From: Streptosporangiaceae bacterium
Lineage (GTDB): Bacteria; Actinomycetota; Actinomycetes; Streptosporangiales; Streptosporangiaceae
DNA: 23,636 nt
Direction of reading: 5' to 3'
Assembly (NCBI GenBank): GCA_030041195.1
Contig: JASHOI010000223.1
Coordinates: 1 to 23,636 of the forward strand
This document shows, one piece after another, positions 22,705-23,636 of this stretch; the first letter of the stretch is position 1; each line of letters starts with the position of its first letter. Below the pieces are notes generated by a model. It was not told the DNA's origin. It made no database searches and saw only the letters and a list, made by a program, of their open reading frames with translations. Position numbers and translations under genes: made by a program.

Positions 22705-23636
22705 ATGACGCTTGGCCTGACCGAAGAGCACCTGCAGCTGGCGGAGGCCGTCAGCGCCTGGGCGCAGCGGCACTGCGCAGCCGACGTCGTTCGCGCCGCC
22801 GCCGACGGGCCGGACAGCGGATCGGCGCACTACCTCGCCTCGCTTGCGCCCGGCCTGGCCGAGCAGGGCCTGCTCGGGCTGCACGTCCCGGAGGAGGACG
22901 GCGGGCAGGGGTACGGCCTGCCGGAGCTGGCCATCGCCCTGGAGGAACTCGGCCGGGCACTGGTTCCCGGAGCGTTCCTGCCGACCGTGTTCGCCAGCGC
23001 TGCGCTGGTCGCGGCCGACGTCACCGGCAAGCTGGTCACCGAGCTGGCGGACGGGTCGAAGACCGGTGCGACCGGCCTGGCCGCGGGACTGATCGGCGCC
23101 CGGGATCGCAACGGCGATCTGGTCATCGAGGGAGAATCCGGGCCAGTGCTCGGCGGGTCCATCGCCGATCTCGTGATCCTCCCGGTACAGACGGAAGGCG
23201 GCGAGGTCTGGGCCGCGATCGACGCGAGCAGTCTCGACATCACCGGGCTGGAGAGCCTCGACCTGACCAGGCCGGTGGCCAGGGTCCGCGCCGACCGGGT
23301 CGCCGTGCCGGCCGACCGGCTGCTGACCGGCCTCGACAGGACCGCGGTGACCGGCCTGGCGGCGATCCTGTTCGGCGCCGAGGCGTCCGGCATCGCCGAC
23401 TGGGCCACCCGCGCTGCCAGCGAGTACGCCAAGATCCGGCACCAGTTCGGCCGGCCGATCGGCCAGTTCCAGGCCGTCAAGCACCGCTGTGCGCGGATGC
23501 TGACGCAGGCCGAGCAGGCCGCGGCCGCGGTGTGGGACGCGGCCCGCGCGGAGCCCGGCGAGCAGCGCGAATTCGCCGCCTCGGTGGCCGCGGTCGTCGC
23601 GCTAGACGCCGCCGCCTGGTGCGCGCACCAGTGCAT
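22705..23636 (+). CDS. Acyl-CoA dehydrogenase, N-terminal part, truncated by window edge
   Basis: The frame is open from ATG 22705 to the right edge (310 complete codons) and is not closed by a stop. It begins MTLGLTEEHLQLAEAVSAWA. EQGLLGLHVPEEDGGQGYGL and LEELGRALVPGAFLPTVFAS are the N-terminal acyl-CoA dehydrogenase helices. The middle beta domain (about 120-210) is diverged. The C-terminal helical domain begins at about residue 220 with FGAEASGIADWA and YAKIRHQFGRPIGQFQAVKH, the usual FAD-contact motif. The beta domain lacks the familiar TEP(x)AGSD motif, as in one half of two-domain FadE34-type steroid side-chain enzymes, so this could be a fused protein of about 700 residues; that needs the sequence beyond the edge. 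GGGGTG precedes the start. Confidence 0.88.
   Translation, partial: MTLGLTEEHLQLAEAVSAWAQRHCAADVVRAAADGPDSGSAHYLASLAPGLAEQGLLGLHVPEEDGGQGYGLPELAIALEELGRALVPGAFLPTVFASAALVAADVTGKLVTELADGSKTGATGLAAGLIGARDRNGDLVIEGESGPVLGGSIADLVILPVQTEGGEVWAAIDASSLDITGLESLDLTRPVARVRADRVAVPADRLLTGLDRTAVTGLAAILFGAEASGIADWATRAASEYAKIRHQFGRPIGQFQAVKHRCARMLTQAEQAAAAVWDAARAEPGEQREFAASVAAVVALDAAAWCAHQC

Overview
The window is chromosomal DNA from a very GC-rich actinomycete, probably a sporulating, Streptomyces-like or Streptosporangiales-like lineage. The evidence is the strong G/C bias at third codon positions, frequent GTG starts, GTGA/ATGA start-stop overlaps, a 67-residue BldC developmental regulator, a DUF3073 protein and the actinobacterial PurS/PurQ/PurL form of FGAM synthase. 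The order hypothetical - bldC - hypothetical - amino-acid dehydrogenase - DUF3073 - purM - purF - sterol-carrier protein - purL - purQ resembles, from memory, the bldC/vdh/pur neighbourhood of Streptomyces. I see no integrase, transposase, phage gene, CRISPR array, rRNA or tRNA, so this looks like core chromosome rather than an island.

Layout. 1-364: 5' part of a family-A exonuclease/DNA polymerase, running off the left edge (minus). 465-1154: membrane-anchored DUF5666-like protein (minus). 1155-1590: a non-coding stretch with a G-rich 21-bp tandem repeat, an 18-bp-arm inverted repeat and a 15-bp tandem repeat that overlaps the stop codon of the next gene. 1576-2421: conserved hypothetical (minus). 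2422-2979: no convincing gene. 2980-3183: bldC (minus). 3443-4384: conserved hypothetical (minus). 4531-5643: valine/leucine-type dehydrogenase (plus). 5931-6335: DUF3073 protein with a 66-residue acidic tail (plus). 6441-9058: purM and purF (minus, overlapping by 4 nt). 9170-9625: sterol-carrier-like protein (minus). 9766-10341: membrane-anchored ricin-like protein (plus). 10351-14514: purL-purQ (4-nt overlap), an RsbW-like ATPase and purS (all minus).

14742-18669 (plus) is a 2-oxoacid dehydrogenase operon (E1 alpha, E1 beta, lipoyl E2) followed by a Dabb-fold protein. It is divergent from purS. 18676-20502 (minus) is a FadE5-like acyl-CoA dehydrogenase whose promoter carries two copies of a palindromic operator. 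20608-21408 (minus) is a polytopic membrane protein, then come an antibiotic-monooxygenase-fold protein (21469), an unrecognised protein (21936), and the start of a second acyl-CoA dehydrogenase (22705, off the right edge). A 21-bp direct repeat resembling a TetR/KstR-type operator lies upstream of that last gene.

Functionally the window combines de novo purine synthesis (PurF step 1; PurSQL step 4; PurM step 5) with what could be a branched-chain amino-acid and acyl-CoA oxidation set: amino acid to 2-oxoacid (dehydrogenase at 4531), to acyl-CoA (E1/E2), to enoyl-CoA (acyl-CoA dehydrogenases). I found no clearly undescribed biological system. The best leads are regulatory DNA: the long inverted repeat abutting purF, the twin operator at the FadE5-like gene, the repeated element before the last gene, the palindromic element near 1.4 kb, and the RsbW-like ATPase inserted between purS and purQ.
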